A DNA stretch of 64,000 nt from Ruminococcaceae bacterium BL-4 (GCA_902809935.1 LR778134.1:2170001-2234000), one strand, 5' to 3'; shown: positions 8,982 through 16,824, counted from the stretch's first letter. Notes: generated from the letters alone by a model not told the origin. Program-made: numbers and translations.

Positions 8982-9004
8982 AGTCTTGATAATCAATCAA
9001 GACT
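8982..9004. repeat. Inverted repeat in the smpB-ssrA gap
   Basis: AGTCTTGA (8982-8989) and TCAAGACT (8997-9004) can form an 8-bp hairpin six bases before mature tmRNA. No T-run follows, so it is a poor terminator; it may be part of a precursor leader. Confidence 0.4.
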
Positions 9005-9010
9005 CCTCAT

Positions 9011-9387
9011 GGGGGCGTAAAGGTTTCGACGGGGATTGTGAACCATAGTAAGCGAGCAGCGAGGCGGGACCGCTTTAAAAGCAGCACTTTTAAATTTAGT
9101 TGAGAAATCTTCTAATAACAACAACTATGGCTATGCCATGGCTGTTGCAGCTTAATTAATATAAGCTGCTGTCCTCTCTGAAAATACCGCGGTTCAGAAT
9201 TGGGCATCATTTAGCGGTGAACGTGAATCGGGTAATGCCTTTTATCCGGTCATGAAGTAAAGGCTACCAAAGCTTTGAGCCTGCCGTCCGGCGCAAGGCT
9301 GAGGGAATTTTAAAAGAATGGATACGCTCGTAGAAAGCTCTGGGGAACGATTTTCGGACAGGGGTCCGACTCCCCTCGCCTCCACCA
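9011..9387 (+). ncRNA. ssrA: Transfer-messenger RNA
   Basis: Trans-translation RNA of 377 bases. The 5' end GGGGGCG pairs with CGCCTCC before an encoded ACCA, giving the 7-bp acceptor stem; TTTCGACGGGG follows the 5' strand as usual, and the T-arm contains GGGTCCGACTCCC. The tag frame reads from GAG at 9102 to TAA at 9153: E-K-S-S-N-N-N-N-Y-G-Y-A-M-A-V-A-A. The conserved TTAGT just before the resume codon supports this frame. The Ala-rich end is the protease degron. A Glu rather than Ala resume codon is a less common variant. Confidence 0.97.
9376..9387 (+). repeat. Left copy of 12-bp repeat at tmRNA 3' end (candidate att site)
   Basis: TCGCCTCCACCA ends the tmRNA gene and recurs exactly at 10406-10417. 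tmRNA 3' ends are well-known integrase targets, and a duplicated end is the expected scar of integration. Confidence 0.55.
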
Positions 9388-9390
9388 TGA

Positions 9391-9433
9391 TAAAAAGCAT
9401 AGATTCCTGAATAAGGGATCTATGCTTTTTTTA
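9391..9433 (+). terminator. Terminator after tmRNA
   Basis: Stem AAAAAGCATAGAT/ATCTATGCTTTTT with short loop, ending in seven T. It lies inside the repeat-bounded segment, just after the left repeat. Confidence 0.85.
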
Positions 9434-9668
9434 TGGATGTCTTTCATGCTTTTCTAATTTACTCCGACAACTTTTTGGTATCACCACATTGAAAAAGTCT
9501 CTGAGTGAGAACACCGTAATGCAGGTGGGAAAGCTTGACAAATTCGGTTAGCAGAAGTAAACTGAGGATGCGAATAGTTAGCTGAATCTAATTATAAACA
9601 GGAAATCAGATGCAGCTCCTGCTAGTATGACGGAACAGTATTTGAAGGCCAAGCGCAAGGAATTGTAA
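9434..9668 (+). pseudogene. Decayed coding remnants between tmRNA and the ATC hydrolase gene
   Basis: Two short open stretches look protein-like but lack starts or are cut: one ends in TVMQVGKLDKFG before the TAG at 9547-9552, the other runs about 28 codons and ends in SMTEQYLKAKRKEL before TAA at 9666-9668. They are in different frames and match nothing I recognise. The rest of this 235-base stretch shows no feature. Reading: remains of genes of the small inserted segment. Confidence 0.35.
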
Positions 9669-9682
9669 GGAGAAACAACTAA

Positions 9683-10306
9683 ATGAAATATGATATTTAT
9701 GCCAAAATTATGTGGGCATTGCTCAAAAATGATTTTACTAAGGAACTTTCCTGTTTCCTAAGCGAAGAGGATTCTAAAGCAATCATGGTAAAAGGTAAGC
9801 AGGAGTACCGCAAAATTATCGAGAGGACAGACGGCATCGGTGGCATGAAAAGGAATCCGATGACCATGAACCTGATTAACTGCTCTATGCTGATTGCTGT
9901 ATACAAAGCTTCCAAAGAAAAGATTACGGCAGATCAGATGGGACAGATTTACGTGAATGCTTTATCTGGCAATGCTATTGTAAGAAAATTTTCAAAGAAA
10001 GACTGCTTCAACGCCGATTGGCAGAAAAAGCGCAACGAAATTGCTCTTGAATCGCAGAAACGTGAATTCTCCAACGATTGGGTAAGTGAATTCCGACCGG
10101 GAAAAAATGTTAATGAATACGGCATCAATTTTTATGAATGCGGTATCTGTAAATTGTGCAAGCAGGAAAATTGCTTTGAACTTGCTTCCCAGATGTGTAA
10201 ATTTGACTACATCATGGCAGAAGCAATGGGTGCAGAATTAACCCGAACAAAAACGATTGCAGGCGGCGATCAACTATGCGATTTTTTTTACAGAAAAAAG
10301 CAATAA
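9683..10306 (+). CDS. L-2-amino-thiazoline-4-carboxylic acid hydrolase-like protein
   Basis: 207 residues of the ATC_hydrolase family (PF14196). The diagnostic C-terminal half is present: YECGICKLCKQENCFELA, then MCKFDYIMAEAMGAELTRT and the closing GGDQLCDFFY. The family is named for a Pseudomonas enzyme that opens a thiazoline ring to give cysteine derivatives, but clostridial members occur in many contexts and the true substrate here is unknown. Good start AAGGAGAAACAACTAA-ATG. The gene is alone between the two tmRNA-end repeats, so it may be cargo of an old integration event. Confidence 0.75.
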   Translation: MKYDIYAKIMWALLKNDFTKELSCFLSEEDSKAIMVKGKQEYRKIIERTDGIGGMKRNPMTMNLINCSMLIAVYKASKEKITADQMGQIYVNALSGNAIVRKFSKKDCFNADWQKKRNEIALESQKREFSNDWVSEFRPGKNVNEYGINFYECGICKLCKQENCFELASQMCKFDYIMAEAMGAELTRTKTIAGGDQLCDFFYRKKQ

Positions 10307-10405
10307 TGCTGCAACAATTTACGCTTGACAATGTCTCATTTACTAAGGCATAGTAACATCACCAACATTTCATTTACAAAATAAACGTATTCGGATTTCG
10401 CACGT

Positions 10406-10417
10406 TCGCCTCCACCA
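10406..10417 (+). repeat. Right copy of 12-bp tmRNA-end repeat (candidate att site)
   Basis: Exact second copy of TCGCCTCCACCA, 1,030 bases after the first, in intergenic DNA without any other tmRNA structure upstream of it. TTCGGA shortly before it also recalls the tmRNA sequence before its T-arm. Confidence 0.55.
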
Positions 10418-10486
10418 GACTTTTTTACTGAAACTATTTCGCTCGCGTTTTCATCTTGCATCTTTTATGACCTAACTTTTCAATTA

Positions 10487-10530
10487 AAATCTCCGAAGCC
10501 CACATTTTTGTAGCCTTCGGAGATTTTTTA
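10487..10530. terminator. Terminator between island and FMN-binding gene
   Basis: AAAATCTCCGAAG and CTTCGGAGATTTTTT form a stem with A-run and T-run on opposite sides. It can end the minus-strand FMN-binding gene and could be the tmRNA terminator that existed before the insertion. Confidence 0.8.
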
Positions 10531-10565
10531 CGTCTATCTCTATTTTTAAGTCTCTTTTTAACCTG

Positions 10566-11426
10566 TTAATGAATTTCTGATAATTTGATATTGTTTACTT
10601 GCAATGTCCCTGATACCACTGCATTCTGCAATGCACTATATACTGCATTGATCAAGCCGGCTGATGAAAAAGTTGCTCCGGTAACAGCATCTACTTGCAA
10701 CGATTGCTGTCCTATAATTTTATCAAGTAGGCTTTTGGCTTCATCAAAATATCGATCTGTATCACTTTTACTAATTACATCAATTGCTGTGACCTGACCA
10801 TTTTTCACGGTAACGGCAACCGTAATTGTCCCCTTATATCCGTCGGCAGTTCCCTGATAAACGCCATCTTTTAACTGAGCACCTGAAAATGTAACGATAT
10901 TGGCACTCGTATCGCTCGATGTTGTTTTAGCTTGTTCACTAGTCTGTTCGTTAGTTTGTTCACTATTACTGCTCACTCTGCTCGACTCTGTGACTGCCGG
11001 TGCGTGTTGGCTGTTTCCAAACAAGCGTTTGGGAAGTCGAATTCCAACATCATATATGTGTAATACAAGAAGTACAATCATGGCAACTGTAGCTATTCTA
11101 TGAGCAATCATCCATTTCCGTTTCATTTTTTTGCGCAGCAAATAGGTTAAAGCTAAAATAAGAGTAAGAACATAGCATACCGTCCCCCAGTTAAATGTAA
11201 ACAAAACCGAAGCCGGCTCAAAATTTGCCAATGTAGCCGAAGCAGGATTCCCTGCGAGAATCCCATGGATACCTCCTACAATAATCAGCAAAGTTCCAAA
11301 CGGAATATGAATTTTATGAAAAAAAGTATTTAATTTTTTATTTCGGCTAATGCGTGCAATATACCTTAAAACAGTCATAATCGTGAGTATTACAGCAATC
11401 CATGCAAGAATTAAGCTAATAAGCAT
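10566..11426 (-). CDS. Membrane FMN-binding domain protein (ferric-reductase-like N-terminus)
   Basis: 286 residues. Four predicted membrane segments in the first ~140 residues, with His residues (FFHKIHIPFG, GGIHGIL, IAHRIA, LHIYDVG) placed as in heme-binding ferric-reductase-like domains. A Ser/Thr/Gln-rich linker (residues ~150-172) leads to an extracytoplasmic FMN-binding domain with VDAVTGATFSS, the flavinylation motif whose second Thr takes a phosphoester FMN from ApbE. A role in moving electrons across the membrane is inferred. ApbE is encoded 14 kb away beside rnf. Single gene with its own terminator. The electron acceptor is unknown. Confidence 0.82.
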   Translation of the reverse strand: MLISLILAWIAVILTIMTVLRYIARISRNKKLNTFFHKIHIPFGTLLIIVGGIHGILAGNPASATLANFEPASVLFTFNWGTVCYVLTLILALTYLLRKKMKRKWMIAHRIATVAMIVLLVLHIYDVGIRLPKRLFGNSQHAPAVTESSRVSSNSEQTNEQTSEQAKTTSSDTSANIVTFSGAQLKDGVYQGTADGYKGTITVAVTVKNGQVTAIDVISKSDTDRYFDEAKSLLDKIIGQQSLQVDAVTGATFSSAGLINAVYSALQNAVVSGTLQVNNIKLSEIH

Positions 11427-11526
11427 TGTTATATTCTCCCAGTTTATATTTGATTTTTTCTTTTATTTTGTATATAATATCACAATTCTGCCTAAAAAAC
11501 AACTGATTTTTTATTTGTTGTCAAAA

Positions 11527-11565
11527 ATAAAATCCGCGCCGACAAAAAGTCAGCACGGATTTCTA
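11527..11565 (-). terminator. Terminator after tspO
   Basis: On the minus strand AAATCCGTGCTGAC / GTCGGCGCGGATTTT with a 5-base loop, followed by ATTTTTG; mispairs in the middle. Confidence 0.7.
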
Positions 11566-11613
11566 TCCCTTATGATTGTCTTTTAACGATGCCCAAGTCA
11601 AAATTTTAAACGC

Positions 11614-12096
11614 TTAACGATTCAAAAGCCAGATCCCGGCGCTTAAGTAAGCCGCAAAAGTAATCCAAATAAAATATGGAATCTGCAGCTGTGCCGCAAG
11701 TTTATTGATTTTACGAAATTCTGTCAGCATAAACAATACCGATACCCAAAGCAAAAGGAGCCAAATAAACGCAAACAGATAATTTCGCAGATTAAAGAAG
11801 ATTATTGTCCAAAAGAAGTTTATTGCCAACTGTATTCCATAAATCCAGAGAGCCCGATTCTTTTCTTCATAGTCAGCAGTATATATCATATAAGCGGAAA
11901 TGCCCATCAAAATATATAGCACCGTCCATACAATCGGAAAGAGGGATCCAGGAGGCGCGAGTGGAGGTTTTTTTATATTTTGAAAAATAAAAGTATTGCT
12001 CTGGGTCAAAAAGCCTGAAACAGCTCCTGTTCCAACACTAATCAACAAGCTAATGATTAAAGGCTTCCAACGAATATATAGCGTTTTTGATTTCAT
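11614..12096 (-). CDS. tspO: TspO/MBR family tryptophan-rich sensory protein
   Basis: Five-helix membrane protein of 160 residues related to the mitochondrial peripheral benzodiazepine receptor; bacterial members bind porphyrins and influence stress or photosynthesis genes. The family signature is visible: KPPLAPPGSLFPIVWTVLYILMG in helix 2, NFFWTIIFFN and the conserved WITFAAYLSAGIWLLN end. Preceded by GGGAGGGGACTTTT. Own terminator downstream. The ligand and role in an anaerobe are unknown. Confidence 0.93.
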   Translation of the reverse strand: MKSKTLYIRWKPLIISLLISVGTGAVSGFLTQSNTFIFQNIKKPPLAPPGSLFPIVWTVLYILMGISAYMIYTADYEEKNRALWIYGIQLAINFFWTIIFFNLRNYLFAFIWLLLLWVSVLFMLTEFRKINKLAAQLQIPYFIWITFAAYLSAGIWLLNR

Positions 12097-12170
12097 AAAA
12101 GTCCCCTCCCAACATCATAAAGAATATATGCAATTTATTTCTAAAATATTAATGTAACTAAAATATTATT

Positions 12171-12207
12171 AAAGGAAGGCAGAGTTTTATTTACTCTGCC
12201 TTCCTTT
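12171..12207 (-). terminator. Terminator after the 46-residue gene
   Basis: Perfect 14-bp stem (12171-12184 with 12194-12207), 9-base loop, then TAATAATATTTT on the minus strand. Confidence 0.85.
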
Positions 12208-12211
12208 TCCC

Positions 12212-12352
12212 CTAACGCTTCGTATTAGGTCCAAGAGCCACTTTTTTGGTATTGTGCTCTTCATTTTGATTTTTAACATGAGTCGATCGATTAGGGTTTT
12301 TCGTATTTTCCGCATTGCTTTTTAAATCTGTTTTATTTTTTCCTTTCTCCAT
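12212..12352 (-). CDS. Small hydrophilic protein of 46 residues, unknown function
   Basis: Starts MEKGKNKTDLKSNAENTKN and ends KKVALGPNTKR. Very rich in Asn and Lys, no hydrophobic segment, no Cys. A clear AGAGGTG ribosome site lies 7 bases before ATG and a strong terminator starts four bases after the stop, so it has the layout of a real monocistronic gene although it is too short for most gene finders. Composition recalls small acid-soluble spore or spore-associated peptides, but I cannot assign a family. Confidence 0.6.
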   Translation of the reverse strand: MEKGKNKTDLKSNAENTKNPNRSTHVKNQNEEHNTKKVALGPNTKR

Positions 12353-12404
12353 AAGGTTTCACCTCTTTATCGTAATTAGTATAACCAAAAGCTCTATTTT
12401 TTAC

Positions 12405-12446
12405 GATAAAAAAACAAACGGGAACTTCTGAAGAAACAACCGTTTA
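12405..12446 (-). terminator. Terminator of the thiamin salvage operon
   Basis: On the minus strand AAACGG...CCGTTT with an inner CTTC/GAAG pairing, followed by GTTTTTTTA; 40 bases after cytX. Confidence 0.6.
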
Positions 12447-12484
12447 AAAACAGCAACACAGATCAAAACAAATTGCTTTGATTT

Positions 12485-13654
12485 TTAATCAACTTTTCTT
12501 CTATCTAAAATTTTACGCACAATGATACAAAGAAGCATAGTCGCCACTGTATCCGGCAAAGTACACCCAACCGGAATATCAACCGTCATAAGGAATCGAT
12601 AAAAAACGAATCCAGCAATCCATATGATTCCATTGACCGTATCCAGTCTGCTTTCTCCACAATTTCGTTTCAGTATAAAATAATCCGCAATCTGCACGGC
12701 AATCATCGGAACAAACACGGACCCAATCAGATAAAGAAAATCGGTAATATTATCCATTGGGAACAAAATTGCACAAACAGTTCCGATCACTGCAACAACC
12801 ATGGCAGCATGCTTTCCATTTATCTTTTTTGACAATGTTTCCGCGGATATTCCTGCACTCCACGCATCCAGAAAAGTAGTCGTCACGGTAGATAAAATTA
12901 AAATGAGCAGTGCTGCTATCCCAAGCCCTGCTTTCACCATAATAGAAGCAATATCTGATTTGCCGGTGAAAATTGCTGCTCCCATTCCAATGACATACAT
13001 CCAGCAACTCACAAAGGCATAAGTAAGCGTACTCACCAAAGTTGCCGAAAACGGTTTCTCGGCTTCGCGCGTATAATCCGAAATCAACGGAAGCCACGAA
13101 AGAGGCATTGCTACAGCAAGTTCAACGGCCGCTCCAAAAGTAATCGTTTCCGTTGATTCTGCTGACGGAAACTGATTCTGAAAAATCACGAAGCACAAAA
13201 CGATCGTTAAAATAAAGAGTGCTGCCATCGCAATTTTGTTGATCCAGCCAAGATTTTCAATTCCAACAGTGATCCACACAAGAATCAGCCCGCCGATGAC
13301 AACACACCACACCCATGCTCCGGAACCGACAACTCCATTTGCCGCCAAGGCACCATCATAGATCATAATCGCTGTCCAGCCGACCAACTGCAGAATATTT
13401 AAAGCTGCAAAAAACGATCCGCCGATTTTTCCAAAACTCAGCCCGACGGTCCCCATTGCACTTCGTTTGCTGCGTCCGCCAATCAATCCTGCAAAAAACA
13501 GCATGCTGCAGCCAATCACATGGCCAATGATAATCGCGAGCAGTCCCTTTAAAAATCCCAGCGGCGCAAAATAGGTGCCGGTCAAAATTTCTGCAATAGA
13601 AACTCCAGCACCAAACCAAATTAAACTATTTTGGAAAGTCGAAGTTTTCTTCAT
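12485..13654 (-). CDS. cytX: Putative hydroxymethylpyrimidine transporter CytX (NCS1 family)
   Basis: 389-residue, ~12-segment permease of the cytosine/purine/thiamin NCS1 family. Start region FQNSLIWFGAGVSIAEILTGT and the later PLSWLPLISDYTREA are typical of CytX, the branch repeatedly found under TPP riboswitch control and predicted to import the pyrimidine moiety HMP. Here it is the last gene of the thiM operon and its start overlaps the thiD stop by one base (TGATG), which strongly supports an HMP role. Cytosine transport is the alternative, made unlikely by context. Confidence 0.9.
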   Translation of the reverse strand: MKKTSTFQNSLIWFGAGVSIAEILTGTYFAPLGFLKGLLAIIIGHVIGCSMLFFAGLIGGRSKRSAMGTVGLSFGKIGGSFFAALNILQLVGWTAIMIYDGALAANGVVGSGAWVWCVVIGGLILVWITVGIENLGWINKIAMAALFILTIVLCFVIFQNQFPSAESTETITFGAAVELAVAMPLSWLPLISDYTREAEKPFSATLVSTLTYAFVSCWMYVIGMGAAIFTGKSDIASIMVKAGLGIAALLILILSTVTTTFLDAWSAGISAETLSKKINGKHAAMVVAVIGTVCAILFPMDNITDFLYLIGSVFVPMIAVQIADYFILKRNCGESRLDTVNGIIWIAGFVFYRFLMTVDIPVGCTLPDTVATMLLCIIVRKILDRRKVD

Positions 13655-14463
13655 CAGGCCTTCTCCTCTCGGTAAGCAGACTGTAGGTCGAAGGCATGAT
13701 CCATTGGGCCGCTTCCCTTTCCAAGATTCAGCATCGCACTAAGCGCACCGGAAAGATAAGTCTTCGCTTTGCTGACCGATTGATTCAAATCATATCCTTT
13801 TGCGAGATTTGCTGCAATCGCACTTGAGAGCGTACAACCTGTTCCGTGGGTATTCGGATTGTTGATTCGTTTCCCCTTAAACCACTGATATTCACCGTTC
13901 CGATATAAAAGATCATTGGCATCATTTAATCGATGTCCGCCTTTGCACAACACAGCGCATGAATAAGTTTCACTGATCATTTTTGCAGCCGTTACCATCT
14001 CCTGAGGAGATGAAATCTTTTGTCCCGAAAGAGTCTCTGCTTCTGGAATATTCGGAGTTAATACAGTTGCAAGCGGCAGAAGTTTTGCTTTCAAAGTGGC
14101 CACTGCATCATCTGAAATCAGCTTTGAGCCGCTCGTAGATACCATAACAGGATCAACTACAATTTTCTGAGCTTTATAAAACTGCAGCCGCTCGGCAATC
14201 ACTTCAATCAGAGCAGAAGAAGCTACCATCCCAATTTTTACGGCATCAGGCCGTATATCCGTAAAGATGCTGTCTATCTGTTTCTTCAAAAACTCAGGAC
14301 TTACTTCAAAAATTCCCTGTACGCCGGTTGTGTTCTGGGCTGTCAAAGCCGTAATTGCGCTCATGGCAAATACGCCATTTAGCGTCATAGTTTTGATATC
14401 CGCTTGAATACCGGCGCCTCCGCTGGAATCGCTTCCGGCGATTGTTAATGCTGTTCTCATCAT
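13654..14463 (-). CDS. thiD: Hydroxymethylpyrimidine (phosphate) kinase
   Basis: Phosphorylates HMP and HMP-P to HMP-PP, one of the two substrates of ThiE. 269 residues. Ribokinase-like fold with the start ALTIAGSDSSGGAGIQADIKT, VVDPVMVSTSG in the centre, and the NTHGTGCTLSSAIAA anion hole with catalytic Asp context near residues 205-220. AAGGAGAG lies before a double ATG; the first is used. Downstream of the HAD gene by 67 bases and directly coupled to cytX. Confidence 0.96.
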   Translation of the reverse strand: MMRTALTIAGSDSSGGAGIQADIKTMTLNGVFAMSAITALTAQNTTGVQGIFEVSPEFLKKQIDSIFTDIRPDAVKIGMVASSALIEVIAERLQFYKAQKIVVDPVMVSTSGSKLISDDAVATLKAKLLPLATVLTPNIPEAETLSGQKISSPQEMVTAAKMISETYSCAVLCKGGHRLNDANDLLYRNGEYQWFKGKRINNPNTHGTGCTLSSAIAANLAKGYDLNQSVSKAKTYLSGALSAMLNLGKGSGPMDHAFDLQSAYREEKA

Positions 14464-14530
14464 AACTCTCCTTTTCAGCGTTAATTTTATTGAGCGACAA
14501 AAGGTGGTGCCCCCGGTTTGCCGCTATTTA

Positions 14531-15190
14531 TTATTTTAGAAATTTTGCTGCAAATGAATCAAAATCTCTAAAATTTCTAATGTAATAATCGCAAATGCTC
14601 TCTAGTCTCTGCTGGTCATCACGACTTACTTCGTCGTATACGCCCACGGTACAAAATCCCGCCGCTTTTGCCGTTTTAGCGGCATACAGCGCATCTTCAA
14701 ATACCAGTGTCTCCATCGGAGCGGTCCTAATCTTTTCGGCAGCTTTGAGATAAATATCAGGTCTGTCTTTTCCCGCTCCCACCTCAGCATCGGTCATCAC
14801 GAAGTCAAAATCATTCAGAATTCCACAGCGTAAAAGTGCAGCCTCGGCAAGTTCCCGTTCGGTTACAGTTGCTAAAACGAGTTTAATGTTCCTTTTGGCC
14901 AGCTGTTTTAAAAATTCCGGTACATCTGCTTTTAGCGCCGCACGCTTCTGATAAAATTCCCTTACCGTCCCATTAATTCCTTCTATAATTTTCTCAGGGG
15001 TAAACGGTAACGAATAAGTATGTTTTAAATATTCCGCTGCCTGCCCCATGGTCATACAAAATAATTTCTTTCCAAGAGAAGGCTCAGCCTGCACATTAAG
15101 GCCTTTTAGATAAATTTTTCCGGCATCATTCCAGAAGGGCATTGTATCAAGCAGCGTTCCGTCCATATCAAAAATTGCTCCGCGTATCAT
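14531..15190 (-). CDS. HAD-superfamily phosphatase in the thiamin operon
   Basis: 219-residue haloacid-dehalogenase phosphatase. Motif I IFDMDGTLLDT (nucleophile Asp8, acid Asp10), motif II in LVLATVTERE, Lys in GAGKDRPDIY, and motif IV in LVFEDALYAAKTA are all present, with an alpha-helical cap (residues 15-85) of beta-phosphoglucomutase type. It overlaps thiE by four bases, so it is tightly coupled. No thiL is visible; a HAD acting on thiamin monophosphate or on a precursor phosphate is an attractive inference. A general sugar-phosphate phosphatase carried along by chance is the alternative. Confidence 0.85.
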   Translation of the reverse strand: MIRGAIFDMDGTLLDTMPFWNDAGKIYLKGLNVQAEPSLGKKLFCMTMGQAAEYLKHTYSLPFTPEKIIEGINGTVREFYQKRAALKADVPEFLKQLAKRNIKLVLATVTERELAEAALLRCGILNDFDFVMTDAEVGAGKDRPDIYLKAAEKIRTAPMETLVFEDALYAAKTAKAAGFCTVGVYDEVSRDDQQRLESICDYYIRNFRDFDSFAAKFLK

Positions 15191-15828
15191 AATTCCAGAG
15201 CCTTTCTGACTGCGTTTTTAAGCGTTTTTGTTGCCTCTTCAATCTCCGGCTGCGCAAAAATCGCACTGACAACAGCCACTCCATCAATACGACTGCCTTT
15301 GAGTTCTAAAACATTCTGCGCGGTGATTCCGCCGATCGCAATCACAGGGATTGATACGGCACTGCAGATTGCCTTGAGTGTCTCATAGCTCACATTGTCT
15401 GCATCCTTCTTTGTACCGGTAGAAAACACCGCCCCTACCCCTAAGTAATCTGCGCCTTGCTTTTGGGCAATAATTGCTTCTTCCACTGTCTCTGCAGATA
15501 CTCCGAGGATCTTATCAGGTCCCAACTTTCTTCGTACAATCCCTGCATTCATATCACTTTGACCAACATGAACTCCATCTGCATTGACCTCAACGGCGAG
15601 ATCTACATTATCGTCCAACACAAAAGGGACTTTATATTTTTGACAGAGCTTTTTCATCTCCAATGCTTCTGTACGAAAGTCGTCTTTCCCAAGCATCTTT
15701 TCCCGAAGCTGCAAAAAGGTTGCTCCGCCTTTTAAAGCCTTTTCTGCCTGACTTAAAAGTGTCTCCCCATTTAGCCATCTGCGATCTGTTACGGCATACA
15801 AAAGCAAACTTGCTTTATCGAATTTCAT
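15187..15828 (-). CDS. thiE: Thiamin-phosphate synthase
   Basis: Joins HMP-PP and thiazole phosphate to thiamin monophosphate. 213-residue TIM barrel with GATFLQLREK (diphosphate-binding Arg/Glu-Lys), DGVHVGQSDMN, GVGAVFSTGTKKDA and VIAIGGI in order. Start ATG has GGGAGC upstream, inside thiM: the two genes overlap by 14 bases. Second gene of the operon. Confidence 0.96.
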   Translation of the reverse strand: MKFDKASLLLYAVTDRRWLNGETLLSQAEKALKGGATFLQLREKMLGKDDFRTEALEMKKLCQKYKVPFVLDDNVDLAVEVNADGVHVGQSDMNAGIVRRKLGPDKILGVSAETVEEAIIAQKQGADYLGVGAVFSTGTKKDADNVSYETLKAICSAVSIPVIAIGGITAQNVLELKGSRIDGVAVVSAIFAQPEIEEATKTLKNAVRKALEL

Positions 15829-16645
15829 ATTTTGCTCCCTCTTCTAATTTTTCTCCTGTCATTTGGCAGACCGCATCAATAATCCGATTGCGGTAAGTGG
15901 AATTCCCATCGCTCGGCAGCATATTTTTCCAGCCTATTTCTCCAGAAAGTCCCATCATGCATACTGCTGCCGCTGCTGCATCTAATTTCTGCTCTTTATT
16001 TGCTACAAGAAATGCGGTCATTATCCCCGAAAGCTGACATCCGGTTCCCGTGATACGACTCATTTCCGGTCTGCCATTTCGAATCACATAACAGCGTTTT
16101 CCATCGCTTACTAGGTCAATGGCTCCGGTAACAGCAACAATGCAGTCAAACTGTGCGGCAAAAGATTTTACCATCTCCACAGCCGAATCAAGATTTTGTT
16201 CCGTTACCGCATCCACAGAATTGGCATCCACGCCTCTTGTAGTGCTGCCTCCTAAATAAAGTGCTTTGATTTCTGAGATATTGCCCCGCACCGCATCAAA
16301 GTGAATCTGTTTTAATAGCGCCGACGCAGTATTTGTTCTAAGAGAACTGGCACCGGCACCAACTGGGTCCAAAAGGACAATATGTTTTAATTCATTGGCT
16401 TTTTTGCCCGCTAAAAACATAGAAGAAATTGTATTGTGATTCAGCGTTCCAATGTTGATGTTCAGCCCTCCGCAGATCGAAGTAATTTCTTCAACTTCGC
16501 CTTCATCATCAGACATAATTGGAGAACCTCCGCAGGCAAGCAATACATTTGCCACATCATTTACCGTGACATAATTTGTAATATTATGAATAAGCGGAGT
16601 GTTTTTTCTGACATTGCCAAGCATCGTTTTCATTGTGCCGTTCAT
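15815..16645 (-). CDS. thiM: Hydroxyethylthiazole kinase
   Basis: Salvages thiazole by phosphorylating 4-methyl-5-hydroxyethylthiazole. 276 residues; NTPLIHNITNYVTVNDVANV at the N-terminus and ALGGSPIMSDDE-like ACGGSPIMSDDE segment are hallmarks, followed by LLDPVGAGASSLRT and the ATP/catalytic TGTGCQLSG near residue 200. Ribosome site AGAGGC stands 7 bases from ATG. First gene after the TPP riboswitch, so the whole operon responds to thiamin pyrophosphate. Confidence 0.96.
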   Translation of the reverse strand: MNGTMKTMLGNVRKNTPLIHNITNYVTVNDVANVLLACGGSPIMSDDEGEVEEITSICGGLNINIGTLNHNTISSMFLAGKKANELKHIVLLDPVGAGASSLRTNTASALLKQIHFDAVRGNISEIKALYLGGSTTRGVDANSVDAVTEQNLDSAVEMVKSFAAQFDCIVAVTGAIDLVSDGKRCYVIRNGRPEMSRITGTGCQLSGIMTAFLVANKEQKLDAAAAAVCMMGLSGEIGWKNMLPSDGNSTYRNRIIDAVCQMTGEKLEEGAKYEIR

Positions 16646-16684
16646 ATAATTTGCCTCTTTCTTTATGGTTTTGGGAAAATGGAC

Positions 16685-16719
16685 AAAAGAAAAGCAGTAC
16701 CTGCAAAAAAGGGTACTGC
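16685..16719 (-). terminator. Riboswitch-controlled terminator upstream of thiM
   Basis: GCAGTACC (minus strand 16719-16712) pairs with GGTACTGC (16701-16694) and is followed by TTTTCTTTT. It lies between aptamer and thiM and is the likely OFF element formed when TPP is bound. Confidence 0.85.
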
Positions 16720-16739
16720 CACATAAAGCATTCTGTACA

Positions 16740-16824
16740 TGTCCCTACGTTGGCATTACCCAAATCAGGTTCTAGGGTCTAAGCGAATCTGCTTACTCTC
16801 AGCCCACTTTATTGAGCTCCCCTT
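16740..16824 (-). promoter_or_regulatory. TPP riboswitch (THI element) for the thiM operon
   Basis: On the minus strand: GGGGAGC, GCTGAGAG, then ACCC, GAACCTGAT, GGGTAATGCCAACG and GTAGGGAC, the complete conserved order of a TPP aptamer. A transcription terminator follows, so bound TPP should switch the salvage operon off. Confidence 0.96.
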
